From the NCBI RefSeq assembly GCF_000801105.2, contig NC_079519.1:30913288-30977287 (forward strand): 64,000 bases of DNA, written 5' to 3'. This stretch comes from Raphanus sativus. Its lineage: Eukaryota > Streptophyta > Magnoliopsida > Brassicales > Brassicaceae. Below, one piece after another: positions 1-10,799 of the stretch; the first letter of the stretch is position 1, and each line of letters starts with the position of its first letter. Below the pieces are notes generated by a model. That model searched no databases and was not told the origin of the DNA. It saw only the letters and a program-made list of their open reading frames with translations. A program made the position numbers and the translations under genes.

Positions 1-142
1 CTGATCATAAAAAAAAAGATTCATTAGCTTTGCCTTGTCTCTCAAACAATCTCTGAAAATGCCAATTGAGGAAAACCTTCCCATTTACTTACTTCTACTG
101 TCTCTCCTTTTCTTCTGCAACCTTGTCTGAAGCATACATCCT

Positions 143-781
143 TCATGATTTCACTCTGTACCGTCTGAAACAAACGGTTGAAGCAAGCAACCAAGCACAA
201 AGCTTGTGTCCTGAGCTTCCACAAGTGAAGCAAACACCTCCAAAACTCCTGTTTTGCAGAAAATAACCAATCAGTTGAATGGGGGCACGTGCGCATGTTT
301 TGATATAAGACTCCTTGAAGCCCAAGAAACTCACCTCTCCCGGGAGGAAGCTCTGCGGCTTGATGATCTTCTGTCACTACCGCCGCCAATCAACCAATCA
401 TCAGAACTTCCTCTGGAACCACCCCGAGACCAGCTGCTTCCTCCACCACCATTGCTTCTACTTCTTCTGTCATCATCACGTCCTCGTGATGACCCTCCTC
501 TACCTCCAAATCTCGACCCTCTTGAACCTCCTCCTCCTCCTCTAGGCACCCTGTCTCTGCTAGAGAACCGTCCATAGTTATCAGTAGACGGTCCATCATC
601 TTGCAGCGGAGGCAACTACAATCAAAACCCCAAAAGATGTCAAAGTGTTGTTAGTCAGAAAGGGTGTTGTGAATAGATTCAATACCTTTGTAATCATGGA
701 TAAACTGTTTCCTTCTGGCACTTCTTTCTCTAACAGCTCCTTCGCTATGTCCTCTGGTAGATCAAAAACAGCTCCTTGCAC
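143..781 (-). pseudogene. RH3: 3' fragment of DEAD-box RNA helicase RH3 (last three exons only)
   Basis: Three exons (781-686, 615-335, 248-143) join across GT-AG introns. They encode the end of a GUCT domain ([20 protein letters not shown], then [10 protein letters not shown]), an RGG/RS-rich tail ([19 protein letters not shown]) and the start of a C-terminal zinc knuckle. This matches the C-terminus of Arabidopsis RH3 (At5g26742), a chloroplast helicase needed for group II intron splicing and ribosome assembly. No helicase-core exons lie upstream (780-3000), so at most about a fifth of the protein is present. The knuckle reads CFTCGSSGH and then departs from the family consensus, losing the final Cys spacing and ending in an unrelated 17-residue tail. 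That fits a non-functional remnant. The identification is strong; whether the fragment is transcribed is unknown. Confidence 0.8.
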
Positions 782-915
782 CTGCCATATAGCAGAGTTT
801 GAGATTTACAGAAAAGAAAGAAAGATAGTTTATAACATGACGACTGATTCAATGTTACTGATTCAACTATAGTTTATAATTGTAAGCTCAGATTTTGGCT
901 TAACCGAAAAATAAT

Positions 916-1119
916 ATTACTTGTAGTTCAACGTACACGACCTGCTGCTTAAAGTTGGATTCAGATGAATCTTCTCAGGTGTGTTCTTAGTTGGAAGATG
1001 TTAGTAGGAAACTTGAGGATAAATGCAACTCTTTGTTTTATATGATGAGTCTTGCACTGGCAATTTTATTTTGCAGCATATGTTTCTTGTTCTTGCCTGC
1101 TTTGTACATGCAATAGGAC
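916..1119 (+). pseudogene. possible 3' exon remnant of a tail-anchored coiled-coil protein
   Basis: A frame reads KLDSDESSQ, meets an in-frame TAG at 992-994, and continues LEDVSRKLEDKCNSLFYMM into a hydrophobic stretch (LALAILFCSICFLFLPAL) that stops at 1119. Acidic or coiled sequence followed by one terminal membrane segment is typical of a tail-anchored protein, and the composition looks coding. The in-frame stop and the lack of an obvious 5' part suggest a fragment. I do not recognise the family. A second short coding-like stretch lies at about 1230-1315. Confidence 0.3.
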
Positions 1120-2132
1120 ATGAAACTTGTTGTTAATTGCTTCACAGCAAGAAATATACATGTAATATATGAGTTGTAGAATCTTTAGAAGTTAAACATT
1201 TTGTATGTTCTTACTTCTTGGCGTCAGTTTCTTAAGTTTGAGAACATACAACAGGCCTTGAAACTCTTAAAGGATGCTAAGGAACAAAGATGGAGAGCTT
1301 GCGTAACACTAAATTGATTTTACTCTGGAAGTAAGAGACCTAGTCGTAGCCTTTTGATTTTGAACGTTGGAGAGATTTGTTATGACCCATTTCATAAGAG
1401 GTCTTGTGCTTAGGATGGTAGGTTTTGACCAAAGCAAGCATAGTAAATGCATAGGAGTTGGCGTATCCTTTCTTTAATGCCTGATGTCACATCTTCACAC
1501 ACCTAATTAACTACACTTGACTACTTTGGTCCACCAAACGTTAATTTCTTTGGGTCCTTTCATATTCTTTTGTGACCATGTAGTATTAAAATCAAGTTAT
1601 ATTATATATGATATATCATATAGTATAAAAATAAGGCACTAGTGGGTTTGTAATAATCAGATACTATAAAGTATATATGTTACATTAAATATTAAAATAG
1701 TACATTTGTTCTCAAAACAAGTGGTTTCATTCTCAGTCGTTCAATGCTTATACTCTCTTGTTTTTTTAATGCTTATTAGAATATTGTTGGTCCTCGGGAG
1801 CGGGACCAAGGTTACATTAAAGTCTCACCAGATTCTTGGCTAGATTAACGAGGAGGACAAGACTTTCACACTTACAAAAGAGAGAGAGAGAGCACATAGG
1901 TTTGCGTCAATAAGAAGATAGTGTGTAAACCTAAAGCAAAATGGTTTTAGCGTTTAGTATAAAATAGAGAGAAAGAACTGAAGAAGAGAGGGAAACCTTA
2001 ACGCGCACGCTTTTATTACCAAAGTCTTCACAATTACGCGACTGACGACAAAGCGTTTAGGGATCTCAATAAGCCTTCTTTTAAAAGGGTTCCTTACTCA
2101 AACTTGGAAACATAATAATCTATCAGATTCCG
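1120..2132. other. intergenic, AT-rich
   Basis: No gene is supported. The stretch holds AT palindromes near 1597-1630, a GA run at 1879-1893 and a small T-run insertion at 1743-1776. The last 200 bases are presumably the promoter and leader of the gene starting at 2133. Confidence 0.4.
1743..1776. repeat. T-run micro-insertion with 9-bp direct repeats
   Basis: AATGCTTAT occurs at 1743-1751 and 1768-1776. The 16 bases between them end in seven T. This is a weak member of the tail-only insertion series described in the findings. Confidence 0.35.
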
Positions 2133-2444
2133 ATGAGTGAGAAGCTCGTCTCCAGAAGAGGAGACTGTTACTACCAGGGAAACTACGTCCATGGAGCATA
2201 TGGAGAGTACTTGGAGAAGAGACAGCTGTTTCTCAGAAGCTACCAGTTCTCCAGGAAACAGAGCTTCAGGGAGAAGGCTACGATGTCTTTGAGGAGAGTG
2301 AAGAGGTTTGTGTGGACGAGGTTGAGAACAGCTAAGAGGTTGAAACGCGTTGTCTTGTCTCGACTCAGAACGGCGTTTTTCTACCGCCGGAAACGCTTTT
2401 ACCGACTCCTTCACTTGCACGACGAACCTTCTTACTGCTTCTAA
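2133..2444 (+). CDS. small basic protein, unknown function (103 aa)
   Basis: Single-exon frame starting MSEKLVSRRGDCYYQGNYV. The C-terminal half is very basic and built from repeated Arg-Leu-Arg/Lys blocks (RRVKRFVWTRLRTAKRLKRV, then SRLRTAFFYRRKRFYRLLH). No signal peptide or membrane segment is convincing. A short intronless gene for an Arg-rich protein at this place agrees with an uncharacterised Brassicaceae gene beside the FAS1 gene (At5g26731 region), but I cannot assign a function. The acidic-free, amphipathic C-terminus could bind nucleic acid or membrane; that is inference. The neighbour at 3395 encodes a protein of nearly the same size and charge. Confidence 0.6.
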   Translation: MSEKLVSRRGDCYYQGNYVHGAYGEYLEKRQLFLRSYQFSRKQSFREKATMSLRRVKRFVWTRLRTAKRLKRVVLSRLRTAFFYRRKRFYRLLHLHDEPSYCF

Positions 2445-3394
2445 AGGTTTTAGATTTTAGGAACTCTTCGGCTGTTGTTTTTTTTTTGTTCTGTCTTTGA
2501 TTATGTTATATTATGCTTCAGATGAATCACTGTATAATCTCATCATTGATCAGAATCATTGAACTTGAGTTTTTTTTCCTAATTAGATTTTGATTTTTGG
2601 TATGTGGAAAGTCAAAAACAGGGTTTATTGTGTGTACCCTGTACGGTTAGATAATCATGCATACAGTTAAAACGTTAAAAAATTCGGAGAGAGCAGTTCC
2701 TCTTTTTTGCGTGTCGCTTCGTCAACAAATCAAAGCTGCGTTTTCGTCTGGTTTTGGGCTTGCCTCCTTATAATGGGCCTTTTATGGGCTTTATTCCTAA
2801 GCAAAATATTGTGCTAAACATTTGGTGCCATATCATTTAGCGACATTGTGACGTGGTCACATGTTACTCAACTTATGGGGGTTTTGGCTTCCCGACCAAC
2901 TATTGATTTTTCATACATCTCATGACGAGTTCTTGTAATGTGTTGCGTTGTTTGTAATATACATCCGCATGTTGTTGCAGCCCATAAGAGACGTATTTGG
3001 GATTACAAGCCTATCTCATGTCTACGCAGAGTTGTTCTTTTTTCTGAGGACGAACAAGATGGAGTTTTGTCTTTTGTATTCATGTTGCCAAATGATTTAC
3101 GCCACTGGCTTACTTAGAGTGGATTTGTGGTTTTTAATAACTACAAAAGTATAATATAGACATGTGCTTTCAGAATCTTTCCATCACTCTCTTATCATAT
3201 AATGGAGCCCCTTGCTCTCATCAGTCATCATCAAAGTGTTCTTTGTTTGCTACTTAATTGTGGCCCTTATATTCATTACTTATTTAAGTGTTTTCTTTCT
3301 TAAGAGCTACTTTCAAACGATTCATCAACAAAATCTTTGAAAATATTTTATTTTCTATTTTTTGTATCTTAAAAGACAATAAAACAAGCTCAAG
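2445..3394. other. intergenic with a cluster of TGGGCY motifs
   Basis: No gene is supported. Three site II type motifs (TGGGCT 2755-2760, TGGGCC 2773-2778, TGGGCT 2785-2790) lie close together, as in promoters of translation or organelle genes, but no transcript start can be assigned. The final 100 bases, rich in T and A, form the leader of the next gene. Confidence 0.4.
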
Positions 3395-3703
3395 ATGCTT
3401 CAGATTACTTGTAAGTACCGGTCAAGATCAACATGCCGTTACAAGAAGCTAAGTCATCATTACGAGGAGGCAAAGACGGGAGTTATAAGACATAATTGGG
3501 AGAAGAAGCTCAAGGGTAGATCAAAAGGGTTTAGACTAAACCGACCAAGGAGGCTGGTTCTTAAGGCATTGGTTTTACCAAGAAGGATCTCGAGCATTTA
3601 CGCTAAGATCACAGATAAATTGAACAGAGAAGGTTTCTGTTCCAATCTCATTCTCTCTTTCCACTGGGGTTTCCCTGTTGTATTAGAGAAAAAGCTCAGA
3701 TGA
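3395..3703 (+). CDS. small basic protein, unknown function (102 aa)
   Basis: Single-exon frame preceded by an A/T-rich leader (GACAATAAAACAAGCTCAAG before the ATG). The protein is rich in Lys and Arg, with a central block RLNRPRRLVLKALVLPRRI and then a less basic segment AKITDKLNREGFCSNLI. Size, charge and single-exon structure parallel the gene at 2133, and both lie in the same orientation, but the sequences do not align clearly. Likely a lineage-specific or plant-specific small protein; no domain is recognised. Confidence 0.55.
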   Translation: MLQITCKYRSRSTCRYKKLSHHYEEAKTGVIRHNWEKKLKGRSKGFRLNRPRRLVLKALVLPRRISSIYAKITDKLNREGFCSNLILSFHWGFPVVLEKKLR

Positions 3704-3865
3704 CTTCGTATAGACCAAAAGGGATCAAAAGAACAGGACTGGTGAAATTGTAACAAAATGATATTTGTAATCATGAGCAAAAGTTGACGAAACATTCGTT
3801 TTCTTACTCAAATTTATAAAGAACCATCATATGATTTTAAGTTGTAAAAAAAAATTATTTAGTAA

Positions 3866-5128
3866 TCTATACTATTAAAGCAGGATCCTATTGAGTTTTT
3901 TACTAAAAATATCTTTTTATTTATTAACATTGCATATTTCATTAAGGACAATCAAGTAATATTAATAAAACATTTATATTAGGTCATTTTTTTTGGATCC
4001 AGCCCATTGCCTACATTATCTCTCTTGGGCCATTTGGGCCGATTAAGAAATCAAATCAAATTCTTATTTTTTTCTCCAAGTTCAAATAATTTATTTTTAA
4101 CTATTCTTAATATTTTGTGTAGTGAACAAAAATTAATCACTTAATTATTATGTTTTTTCTTTTTTAAATATAATTTAAGCATTCATAAAAAAATTTGAAT
4201 TTTTTCATTAAAAAAGTATAAATCTTTATTAAAAGTATAATTTTTTTATTAAAAAATTAACCACATAATAAAATCAATTTATCAGAGTTATACCAACTTA
4301 ATTTATTAAAAAAAATAAAATTTAATTTTCTGAACATAAATACTCATTAGACCTGAACGTTCGGGTACCCATTCGGGTACGGATCGGTTCTTTCGGGTAT
4401 CGGATTTTTCGGGTTTTGAAATTAAACCCCATTCGAGTATTATAAAATTTCGGGTCGGGTTCGAGTCGGGTCTTTCCGGGTCCGGGTGGGTTTGGTTCTC
4501 ATGCATAAGAACCTGAAAATAACTAAATAACCAAAGTATCTAAAACGGGTTCGGTTATTTGTACTCAAAGTAATCAAAGTATCTGATTCGGTTCAAATTT
4601 TTGTATCCAAATTACTCAAAAGTAACCAAAAATATCCATTCTATACAGTTTTTTGGGTAAACTTTTATCCAAACTATCATATTTTATCCAAAAATACTCA
4701 AAAGTACCGAAAAAACTACTATAGTTAACTTATAATATTAATTTAAAATATTAAAATAATTATAAATATAATTATAATATATATATTTAGATATATATAT
4801 CCACATTTCGGATATCTTTAGGTACTCATCCGGTTCTCGGTTCGGAACGGGTTCGGGACTGGTTTTTCGGATATAGCAATTTAGAACTCATTTGGATATT
4901 TACTCCGGATCTGATCGGGTTCGGGACCCTGATTTACGGGTCGTTTTCGGGTTGATTCTTCGGGTCCGGATACTGTGCTCAGGCCTATACTCTTTTAAAA
5001 TGAAACACGATAAAAAAAGATAAAAAGCTTAAGTTTTTTATAAAAAAAAATATATGAAAATATGACATTTACTAAATATTTGTCAACTTAAAAAATAAAG
5101 AAAAATAAAAGTGCGGGTCAAAATCTAG
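3866..5128 (+). mobile_element. non-autonomous Helitron, copy 1
   Basis: Begins TCTATACTATTAAAGCAGGA and ends GCGGGTCAAAATCTAG. It is flanked by A (3865) and T (5129), which are Helitron hallmarks (5' TC, 3' CTRR, insertion between A and T, no target duplication). No coding capacity is seen. The centre (about 4345-4985) is crowded with CGGGT and CGGTT words. A second copy on the opposite strand lies at 43714-44759. In this copy the left arm of the 3' hairpin is missing. Confidence 0.8.
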
Positions 5129-5155
5129 TATTTCTTTAAGATTTTTAAATTTTAG

Positions 5156-5209
5156 GGCCGACCAGTTTTTCTTTTTTTTTTTTTTTTTTGAAACACGGCC
5201 GACCAGTTT
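5156..5209. repeat. T-run micro-insertion with 13-bp direct repeats
   Basis: GGCCGACCAGTTT at 5156-5168 and 5197-5209 brackets a 28-base insert, mostly T and ending GAAACAC. Confidence 0.6.
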
Positions 5210-5463
5210 GTGATATTTATTTGCATTTTAACTAAGAGTTTTTTTTTAATTTAAAAGAACTATATATGACTCAGAGCGAGATTTCGCACGAGCATTCTTG
5301 TCACACTTACTAAATGAACGGAAGTCACGAATCAACCATGCATCAACTAATCAGGGTTATACTTATACCGGTTTAGTAACAACTCCTAACATTCATGAAC
5401 TTCTGAGTTTTCAGTTTCCTATAAGTTCGTTTTCAACGTTATAGAATTGATAATTAACAAGTG

Positions 5464-6066
5464 ATGGTTTTAGCACCAGCTACTATGAGATCTCTCTTCC
5501 TAACAATATCTCCCTTGTTCTTCTTCCTTCTCACGATTCTTGCATCCACAGTAACCGAGCCACGTCCAACTCCCATACTTAGACACGACAACCAAAGCAG
5601 CGACCTCTTCTCCGCCATTTCCGACATGAGAAGAGAATCATACTACGGTTTTGTCACACTTCTCCACATCCTCAACGACACAGGCTTCTTCAGGAACCAA
5701 GAGATCACTTTCTTGATGCCAAACGACGAGGATATCTCTCAAGCGGACATGAGTCAAGAGAGTCTTGAGACGTTTATACTAAGACACACGATCCCTGCGT
5801 GGCTTATGATCAACCACATGCTTCGCTTCCCTAACAAAACTCTTGTCCCTTGTAGCATCCCTGATAAAATGTTCACAATTACAAAGTCTGGTGGGTCTGG
5901 ACTTTATGTGAACAATGCGAGGATTGTTTCTCCTAATATTTGTCAGAACTCTCGCATATCGTGTCATGGAATCAGTAATGTTATTACGTTCGATGAAGAC
6001 TCGTTTCCAAAGGGAAAATTACCACACAAAATGTTATCATCAAGAATCACTTCGCCCAGGCACTGA
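5464..6066 (+). CDS. FAS1 (fasciclin) domain secreted protein
   Basis: A 200-residue single-exon protein. The ATG at 5464 is the first in frame. A hydrophobic signal peptide (SLFLTISPLFFFLLTILAS) is followed by one FAS1 domain: SDLFSAISDMRR, LHILNDTGFFRNQEITFLMP (H1-like block), ETFILRHTIPAW (the FILRHTI stretch corresponds to the YH region), and the NARIVSPNI and GISNVITF strands (H2 region). Family members are extracellular cell-adhesion or arabinogalactan proteins. This one is short, has no Pro/Ala-rich AGP region and no clear GPI signal, matching the small At5g26730-type proteins. Asn-x-Ser/Thr sites (NQSS, NDTG, NKTL) suggest glycosylation. Role in the wall is inferred only. Confidence 0.8.
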   Translation: MVLAPATMRSLFLTISPLFFFLLTILASTVTEPRPTPILRHDNQSSDLFSAISDMRRESYYGFVTLLHILNDTGFFRNQEITFLMPNDEDISQADMSQESLETFILRHTIPAWLMINHMLRFPNKTLVPCSIPDKMFTITKSGGSGLYVNNARIVSPNICQNSRISCHGISNVITFDEDSFPKGKLPHKMLSSRITSPRH

Positions 6067-6836
6067 GGGTCTGAGGAGATGTTCTAATGTTCTTTTTTTT
6101 TTTCAAGAAATAAGAGTCGTAGTGTGACTAATAAACTCTAGACTATGTTCTCCTTTACCTAGATATCGGATTAAATGTTACTAGACTAATTTATGTAATA
6201 GAGTTGCATGCAGTGTGAGTAATAAACTTGATTAACTCTTAAACAGTGCAGAACATCATCATTGTCTATCAGTTTGATAAGCAATTATTGGTTCTGACTC
6301 AGACTGTGATTGATACAGGTTAAATTGAATAGAGTTATCTTTAGCTTTTGTTGGAGATCAATCTCATGATAAGTTTTCAAATACATTTGGACGATTTTGT
6401 CTTTTTCTCTAATGTGCCATATGGTAAGATGAACATTCAAGATAGACAGTGGCTCCATTTGAAGAAAATTTCAAGCCTTAGCCTGTAAGACTAGTATAAT
6501 AGCTTAGGACTACATGTAGCAAGATTATAGCTAGCTAACACCTTACGTTCTAATTACATCAGCAATTAAACAATGAATGTGCCGCCAAAAGAGGAAGCAG
6601 CATTGCATTCAAGTGATTTTGCTGATCTCTTTATATGCAAGTTGGGGTAAATAATGTAAAGATTAATACTTTATGGACAATAATGTAAAAAGCTCACAAC
6701 TCGAGCCTCCCCCAGTAAAAACAAAGACACCTTCCTAGTCTGAAAAAATCAAAAAACCTAACCTTGAAGAACAAAACATCGCCGCCCACTCCTTCTCTGC
6801 TCTCACTCTCTACACATTGCCCAAAGGAAGAAGAAG
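6067..6836. other. intergenic, promoter side of GluRS
   Basis: No gene or transposon is recognised. The last about 100 bases before 6837 contain CT-rich leader sequence. Confidence 0.4.
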
Positions 6837-9430
6837 ATGGAAAGGATCAAACTTTCTTTCCCAGCGGACACTCCACCACTTTCAGTCATCGCTGCTCTCC
6901 ATATCTCATCCTCTCCGGTGACCATTGACTCCTCCTCCGCCGCAANNNNNNNNNNNNNNNNNNNNNNNNNNNNNNNNNNNNNNNNNNNNNNNNNNNNNNN
7001 NNNNNNNNNNNNNNNNNNNNNNNNNNNNNNNNNNNNNNNNNNNNNCCACCGTCCCTACTCTCGTATTCTCCGACGGGTACTTTCCTCTCGTTGCACTCTC
7101 TCTCTCTCTGTGAAACTAAAAACCCTTGTCTTAATTTCAGGAGGAAACTGAGTGGGACTCCCGTTCTTCTCCGCTACGTTGCTCGATCAGCTCCCTCGCT
7201 TCTTCCTGACTTCTACGGCCGCGATGCCTTTGAATCTTCTCAGGTAAAGTCTCAACCTTTTTATCTACGTCGTATACACCACGAATCTTCTCTCATGTAA
7301 AGTCTCTGCCTTTGTTTATTAGATTGATGAGTGGTTAGATTACGCTTCTGTCTTCTCCTCTGGCTCAGAGTTCGAGAATGCTTGCTCTCGCGTTGATAAC
7401 TACCTTCAGAGTTCCACCTTTCTTGTCGGCTACTCTCTTACCATTGCCGATGTTGCCGTTTGGTCTGCTCTTTCTGGTAAAAGAAATGTTCATTACTGTC
7501 TGAACAATGCTCTCATTAGTTACAGACCCAATGTTAGTTTCGATGTGTTGTCTTTTAACACATTTGTTATCATTAGGATCCGGTCCAAGATGGGAGAGTT
7601 TGAGGAAATCCAAAAAGTATCAGAACCTCGTTAGATGGTTCAACTCGATATCGCTCGAATACGCCGAGCCTCTCAGCAAGGTAGCAGCGTATACCGTGAA
7701 GAAAGTCTCAGGGAAGCCTGTTGCTACTGCATCATCAAAACAAGCAGATGCTAATAATAATGATAAAGGAGGTAAACCTGAAGTGGACTTGCCTGGTGCA
7801 GTAATGGGAAAGGTCAGGCTCCGGTTCGCTCCCGAACCGAGCGGTTATCTCCACATCGGACACGCGAAAGCAGCCTTGCTGAACAAGTACTTCGCCGAGA
7901 GGTACCGAGGGGAAGTGATCGTGCGTTTCGACGACACTAACCCTGCTAAAGAGAGCAACGAGTTCGTCGACAACCTCGTCAAGGATATCGGTACCTTGGG
8001 GATCAAGTATGAGAGAGTGACCTACACTTCTGATTATTTCTCTGAACTCATGAGCATGGCGGAGAAGCTGATGCGTGAGGGGAAGGCTTACGTGGACGAC
8101 ACGCCGAGGGAGCAGATGCAGAAAGAGAGGATGGATGGGATTGATTCCAAGTGTAGGAGCCATAGCGTTGAGGAGAATCTCAACCTATGGAAGGAGATGA
8201 TTGAAGGAAGCGTGAGAGGGTTACAGTGCTGCGTCCGTGGGAAGTTAGACATGCAAGATCCTAACAAAGCGATGCGTGATCCTGTTTATTACAGATGCAA
8301 CCCTATGCCTCATCACCGTATAGGGAACAAGTATAAGATATATCCAACGTATGACTTTGCTTGCCCGTTTGTTGATTCCATCGAAGGTATAACGCATGCT
8401 CTTCGGTCTAGTGAGTATCACGACCGGAATGCTCAGTACTATAAGGTTCTTGAGGACATGGGGCTGAGGAGAGTTGAGATTTATGAGTTTAGTAGGTTGA
8501 ATCTTGTTTACACTCTTTTGAGTAAGAGGAAGCTTCTCTGGTTTGTTCAGCAGGGTTTGGTTGGTGGGTGGGATGATCCACGCTTCCCTACGGTCCAAGG
8601 CATTGTCCGTAGAGGTTTGAAGATAGAGGCTCTGATTCAGTTCATTCTCGAGCAGGGTGCTTCTAAGAATCTGAACTTGATGGAGTGGGACAAGCTCTGG
8701 TCTATTAACAAGAAGATCATCGATCCTGTGTGTCCTAGACATACGGCTGTGGTTGAAGAGAGGAGTGTGCTGTTGACGTTGAGTGATGGTCCTGATGAGC
8801 CGTTTGTCCGTTTGATACCGAAGCACAAGAAGTTTGAAGGTGCTGGAGAGAAGGCTACCACGTTTACCAAGAGGATATGGTTGGAAGGGGCTGATGCGAG
8901 TGTTATCTCTGTTGGTGAGGAAGTGACTCTGATGGATTGGGGAAATACTATTGTGAAAGAGGTTACTAAAGACGAGGAGGGTCGTGTCACTGCGTTATCT
9001 GGCGTCTTGAATCTCCAAGGATCTGTGAAGACTACAAAGCTGAAGCTCACTTGGCTGCCTGAGATTAATGAGTTGGTCAAGCTTACATTAACAGATTTTG
9101 ATTACTTAATCACTAAGAAGAAGGTAAGAGCTTATTTCTACATTTGTTTTCTCTCATGGAGCTCACTGAATCTTTTTTGATTTGTTTGGTGCAAAAAAAA
9201 AACAGCTGGAGGAAGATGATGAGGTTGCTACATTTGTGAATCCTTACACGAAGAAGGAAACGTTAGCACTTGGTGATTCGAATATGAGGAGTCTGAAGAG
9301 TGGAGATGTGATTCAGCTTGAGAGGAAAGGCTATTACAGATGTGATGTTCCTTTTGTCAAGCCATCCAAGCCCATTGTCTTATTCTCAATTCCAGATGGA
9401 AGGCAACACCAACCATTAACGGCTAAGTGA
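6837..9430 (+). CDS. GLURS: glutamyl-tRNA synthetase, cytosolic
   Basis: Exons: 6837-7076 (with a 100-N gap), 7141-7243, 7323-7476, 7577-9123, 9206-9430, all GT-AG. The enzyme charges tRNA-Glu with glutamate in the cytosol. The N-terminal GST-like region (exons 1-3 and the start of 4; SSTFLVGYSLTIADVAVWSA) is the eukaryotic appendage that docks other proteins. The class Ib core starts LRFAPEPSGYLHIGHAKAAL with an intact HIGH motif; FDDTNPAKE follows, and the KMSKS-equivalent is LLSKRKL. The anticodon-binding beta-barrels close the protein (ending KPIVLFSIPDGRQ). Every domain is complete and close to Arabidopsis At5g26710. Frame across the gap requires a true gap length divisible by three, and the Arabidopsis protein suggests only a few codons are missing. 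Long open frames on the opposite strand are shadows. Confidence 0.95.
6946..7045. other. assembly gap of 100 N
   Basis: Exactly 100 N inside GluRS exon 1, so a placeholder of unknown true size. Coding continues on both sides (SSSAA before, TVPTLVFSDG after). Confidence 0.98.
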
Positions 9431-9567
9431 AAAGAATGAGACGCACAACAAGAACAAACTCTTTTTCATTGATTTTTGTTTAAAAATGTTTCCAGACTTT
9501 AATCTTTTCTTAATGTTTTACAATTAGAGCTCAAAAAGGAAGACAAAGATTATGTTTATTTCTCTCC

Positions 9568-10302
9568 TCATTTCTTTGGTTGGTATCTGGCCTTGATTGT
9601 CTTAACCTGTTTGGGTTTGATCTTGAACGACTCAACGAGAATGTTGTCAGGAAGAGCTCCAAAGAGAGTTGCCACGAGCGACTGCGTTCCAGGCAACTGG
9701 CTATCAAAAGCTGCTAGGACAGAAGCTGGAGCTGATCCAGCAATGTTCTTCTGGAAATGGAGAAGCCCTTTGGGGAAAACGAACATATCTCCTTTGTTGA
9801 TGTATTTGGCTACGAGTTTTCCAGCGGTTGTCACGAAGCCGACGTAGAGCTGACCTTCTAGGACAAAGATGACCTCGGAGGCACGTGGGTGAACGTGGGG
9901 TGGGTTTAGGCCGTTTGGTGCGTAGTCTATGCGGGACATGGAGAGGCCGAGAGTGTTGAGTCCTGGTAGCTTCTCCACGGTGGCTCCGGTTACAATGGCT
10001 CCTGTGGAGGAGTTTGCAGCGTTTTTGGCTGTGGCTAAGCCTTGGAAGTAGAAGTCTTCAGGTGTTACTTGTGTTGAGTCCTTGCATGTGTAGCCGTTGA
10101 CCTTGACAGCTTCATTTGTCAAGATAGAAGAAATGTTATAAAAATTAGGATATTTAAAAAAAAAAAACATTAGTAAAAGTTATTTACCATTGGACAAATC
10201 AGCAACACAAAAATCTTGAAGCGTGTTGGATTCTGCTACTACGGCCATGGCTGAGACCAACATGGTGACAACAACAACAAGATGGCTAGCTGTAGACGCC
10301 AT
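9568..10302 (-). CDS. germin-like protein (cupin)
   Basis: Two exons: 10302-10188 and 10109-9568, giving 218 residues. A signal peptide (MASTASHLVVVVTMLVSAMA) leads to QDFCVADLSNAVKVNGYTCK, where the two Cys form the conserved N-terminal disulphide. Germin box 1 is GLNPPHVHPRASEVIFVLEG and box 2 is GDMFVFPKGLLHFQKN, so the three His and one Glu that bind the metal (normally Mn) are all present. An RGD-like KGD tripeptide sits before box 2. Germin-like proteins are apoplastic, hexameric and often have superoxide dismutase activity. Position next to GluRS matches At5g26700. The intron acceptor is chosen as AAG before CTGTC because it restores the family sequence; the alternative in-frame read-through is unlikely. 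It converges on GluRS with 137 bp between stops. Confidence 0.9.
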
Positions 10303-10361
10303 TGTTCTTGTTGTTATTGCTTATCTTCTGAAAAGAGTTTTTGTGATGAATTTATAACAAA

Positions 10362-10387
10362 AGAATGAATGAATGAATGAATGAATG
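10362..10387. repeat. (GAAT)n microsatellite
   Basis: About six and a half GAAT units about 60 bp upstream of the germin-like ATG, probably in its leader or promoter. Confidence 0.8.
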
Positions 10388-10799
10388 GAGAAGCTTTAAA
10401 ATTGGATGTTCTTATAAAATATTGATAGGCTTTTTAGAGGTTTATTTTTAGGCTAACTTTGAAGGAGTGGTTAGGCCTTAATTTAGACAAGATTTGGTTC
10501 ATTGATTAGTTAATATTTAGAGAGGTTGTGATTAACGTTTATTGGAGAACAAAGACATCTAAGCTTAAACATCTGTTAGAGATCTAAAATAACTTATCTT
10601 CCTGGCAATTAACATAAGTTAACATGGAACCTTGCTTTTACATCACATTAAGATTCTGATATTAGTACACAAATACAGACAGAAGCACCTTCACATGAAC
10701 CATAGGATGCAAATGAAGTACAGACCTGACTGAATTTTCTACCACTGAGAAAAGAGAGACTAACAAGGAAACCGAGATAAGCATAAAAGCAAAAACAAA

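Noticed and set aside
254..577. Pro/Leu-rich plus-strand open frame
   Set aside because: It is the antisense of the RH3 Gly/Arg-rich exon; the composition follows from the RGG codons.
1225..1315. Coding-like stretch KFENIQQALKLLKDAKEQRW
   Set aside because: Short, no reliable acceptor or partner exon; kept only as a remark beside the remnant at 916.
7735..9080. Long minus-strand open frames
   Set aside because: They lie opposite GluRS coding exons and have no recognisable protein features.
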